Part shown: positions 5,769 to 6,902 of the stretch, in pieces
Layout: each line of letters opens with the position of its first letter
Position numbering within the stretch: the first letter of the stretch is position 1
NCBI GenBank assembly: GCA_030428345.1
Contig: JAUIBM010000153.1
Span: 1-6,902 of the forward strand
Length of the DNA stretch: 6,902 nt
From: Alphaproteobacteria bacterium
GTDB lineage: Bacteria > Pseudomonadota > Alphaproteobacteria > Rhizobiales > Rhizobiaceae
Direction: 5' to 3'
Program-made: the position numbers and the translations under genes
Notes under the pieces: model-generated
Databases searched by the model: none
Told to the model about the DNA's origin: nothing
Seen by the model: only the letters and a program-made list of their open reading frames with translations

Positions 5769-6401
5769 ATGAAACTGTTCACGCTTCGCTCCCGCACCAG
5801 ACCGGAGTTGAAGGGATACGGCCTTATCCTGCGCCAGCCGGAGATGGACGACTTCGAGGCATGGCGCGACCTGCGCGCGGAGAGCGCCGGTTTCCTCGGC
5901 CCCTGGGAGCCCAGATGGCCGGGCGACGATCTGACGCGGACCGGCTTCCGGCGGCGACTCGACCATATCCACCGTGAAGCCGCGCAGAAATCCGGCCTTT
6001 CATGGTTCGTGCTGCGGCAGAACGACCAGGCGCTGCTGGGCGGCCTCGCATTTTCCGGGATCCGCTACGGCGCGGCGATGAGTTGCCAGCTGGGATACTG
6101 GATGGGCGAACGCCATGCCGGCCAGGGCCACATGACCCGTGCGGTGCGTCTGGCGCTGGCCCAAGCCTTCGGTCCCATGGGCCTGCAGCGCGTAGAGGCG
6201 GCGTGCATCGACGGCAATGCGCGCTCGATCGGCCTCCTGTTGCGGGTCGGGTTCCGGCGGGAGGGATTCATGCGCTCCTATCTGGAAATCAATGGCGAGC
6301 GGCGCGACCATGTGCTTTTCGCCATAACCAGGGGCGATTTTTCTTCCGCGCCCCAGAAGTCCGCGACCGCCGGACGGATTGTCGCCCCAATGCTGCCCTA
6401 A
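5769..6401 (+). CDS. GNAT N-acetyltransferase, RimJ/RimL type
   Basis: 210 residues. It transfers an acetyl group from acetyl-CoA, in RimJ/RimL relatives to the N-terminal amine of ribosomal proteins; the actual substrate here is not known. The N-terminus LILRQPEMDDFEAWRDLR (19-36) and FLGPWEPRW (42-50) are hallmarks of the RimJ-like group. The acetyl-CoA loop lies in GYWMGERHAGQGHMTRA (109-125), close to the Q/R-x-x-G-x-G/A rule, with His-Met where many relatives have Tyr-Met. Asn150 with Ser153 and the following LLLRVGFRREGFMRSYLEING (157-177) form the usual C-terminal part. The last 20 residues have no recognised motif. The ATG at 5769 comes 16 nt after the peptidase stop with a GC-rich GGGCG stretch before it, so translation is likely coupled to an operon mRNA. 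Confidence 0.92.
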   Translation: MKLFTLRSRTRPELKGYGLILRQPEMDDFEAWRDLRAESAGFLGPWEPRWPGDDLTRTGFRRRLDHIHREAAQKSGLSWFVLRQNDQALLGGLAFSGIRYGAAMSCQLGYWMGERHAGQGHMTRAVRLALAQAFGPMGLQRVEAACIDGNARSIGLLLRVGFRREGFMRSYLEINGERRDHVLFAITRGDFSSAPQKSATAGRIVAPMLP

Positions 6402-6492
6402 CAGCAACAGGGGATGCGCCCGATCGTCGACTGGATAGGGACCGCTTTATGTGTTCTAAGGCGTTAGCCTATTTTGGCTGACGTTTGCGATC

Positions 6493-6499
6493 GGGAAAA
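6493..6499 (+). promoter_or_regulatory. Ribosome binding site supporting a GTG start at 6508
   Basis: GGGAAAA lies 8 nt before the GTG at 6508. An in-frame stop at 6457-6459 limits the reading frame upstream, and no ATG, GTG or TTG lies between it and 6508 in frame, so GTG is the likely start. I see no strong promoter in the 106 nt after the acetyltransferase; a weak dyad AGGC-GTTA-GCCT (about 6459-6470) followed by ATTTT could be a poor terminator. Confidence 0.5.
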
Positions 6500-6507
6500 T
6501 TCGGGAA

Positions 6508-6902
6508 GTGACGCAAAGAGTTTATCGGTTCAGGCGGATAGCCGCTGCGGCAGGAGTCTTCCTGGCCGCGGTTCTGCTTGCCGTACTGCCGGCCGCCGCG
6601 CTGGAGGCGATCAGCGTTTCCAAGGACGACGCGGCGATCGATCTTACCCCGGCGATCGAGATGCACCTGCTGCAGGGCGCCAGCCTGAAGATATCCACAG
6701 CGCCGGACCGCGACGGCATCGTGAGGCGCGTCGAGGTCCGTTCGCGCCTTTCCGACGATGTCAGCAACTGGGCGGTGTTTGCGCTCGCCAATGATTCCAA
6801 CGAGCAGATCGACCGCCTGATCGTGGCGCCGCATTATCGTCTGGTCGGGTCGGGCATTTTCTGGCCGGATCTGGACGCCGAGCGCATCGGAACCATCACA
6901 CC
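6508..6902 (+). CDS. N-terminus of an exported/membrane sensory protein, probably of the GGDEF-EAL or sensor kinase type; cut by window edge
   Basis: 131 residues are visible from a GTG start. Residues 1-33 form a signal peptide or first membrane segment: basic MTQRVYRFRR, hydrophobic core 11-28, then PAAALEA as a likely cleavage region. The mature part (about 34-131) is a periplasmic beta-rich domain with STAPDRDGIVRRVEVRSR (63-80), NWAVFALANDSNEQIDRLIVAP (87-108) and RLVGSGIFWPDL (111-122), resembling the 7TMR-DISM extracellular type. I recall closely similar N-termini on Hyphomicrobiales proteins that continue into seven membrane helices, a PAS domain and GGDEF plus EAL domains (cyclic di-GMP turnover). 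The output domain lies outside the window, so that class is from memory, and a histidine kinase output is possible. The gene lies 106 nt beyond the acetyltransferase in the same direction. Confidence 0.72.
   Translation, partial: MTQRVYRFRRIAAAAGVFLAAVLLAVLPAAALEAISVSKDDAAIDLTPAIEMHLLQGASLKISTAPDRDGIVRRVEVRSRLSDDVSNWAVFALANDSNEQIDRLIVAPHYRLVGSGIFWPDLDAERIGTIT

Noticed and set aside
4448..5797. 449-codon open frame on the minus strand, antisense to the M16 peptidase
   Set aside because: It mirrors the peptidase reading frame; there is no family resemblance and no own ribosome binding site, and the plus-strand gene is certain.
6459..6479. Small dyads AGGC-GTTA-GCCT and AGCC-TATTTT-GGCT after the acetyltransferase
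   Set aside because: They are mutually exclusive 4-bp stems, too weak to call a terminator with confidence.

Overview
The window looks like chromosome of a high-GC alphaproteobacterium, most likely order Hyphomicrobiales (Rhizobiales). The reasons are the strong G/C third-position bias, the sequence style of each protein, and the run threonine synthase / M16 processing peptidase / RimJ-type acetyltransferase / membrane-anchored sensory protein, which I recall (not searched) as a common neighbourhood in that group. I cannot name a genus. No rRNA, tRNA, CRISPR array, transposase or prophage gene is visible.

Layout, left to right. (1) 1-701, minus strand: a divergent DNA-3-methyladenine glycosylase I-like protein that runs off the left edge. 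Its last ~23 visible residues change abruptly into a Cys-rich tail foreign to the family. (2) 702-972: a divergent intergenic region holding four copies of a two-part element (CTAGTGG, then 8 or 12 nt, then TGACG) arranged as two head-to-head pairs. This is the most unusual structure in the window. (3) 973-1668, plus: a HAD-superfamily phosphatase, convergent with (4) 1716-2447, minus: a conserved-looking lipoprotein of unknown function. (5) 2448-2937: a 490-bp divergent intergenic region with no convincing gene but several ATTTGC repeats. (6) 2938-4329, plus: thrC, with a TTG start and a good ribosome binding site. (7) 4330-4468: a spacer ending in a predicted promoter whose spacer contains a perfect 16-bp palindrome, placed so that the next gene would be transcribed leaderless. 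(8) 4469-5752, plus: an M16 zinc peptidase, followed 16 nt later by (9) 5769-6401, plus: a GNAT acetyltransferase; these two form a probable operon. (10) 6508-end, plus: the exported N-terminus of a probable membrane signalling protein (c-di-GMP or histidine kinase type), cut by the right edge.

Most genes are housekeeping: threonine biosynthesis, protein processing, protein N-acetylation, phosphate-ester hydrolysis and alkylation repair. No new multi-gene system is evident. The points of interest are regulatory or structural: the four-copy element at 733-914, the palindrome-in-promoter at 4434-4469, and the abrupt Cys-rich tail at 1-71, which may be an assembly or rearrangement junction.
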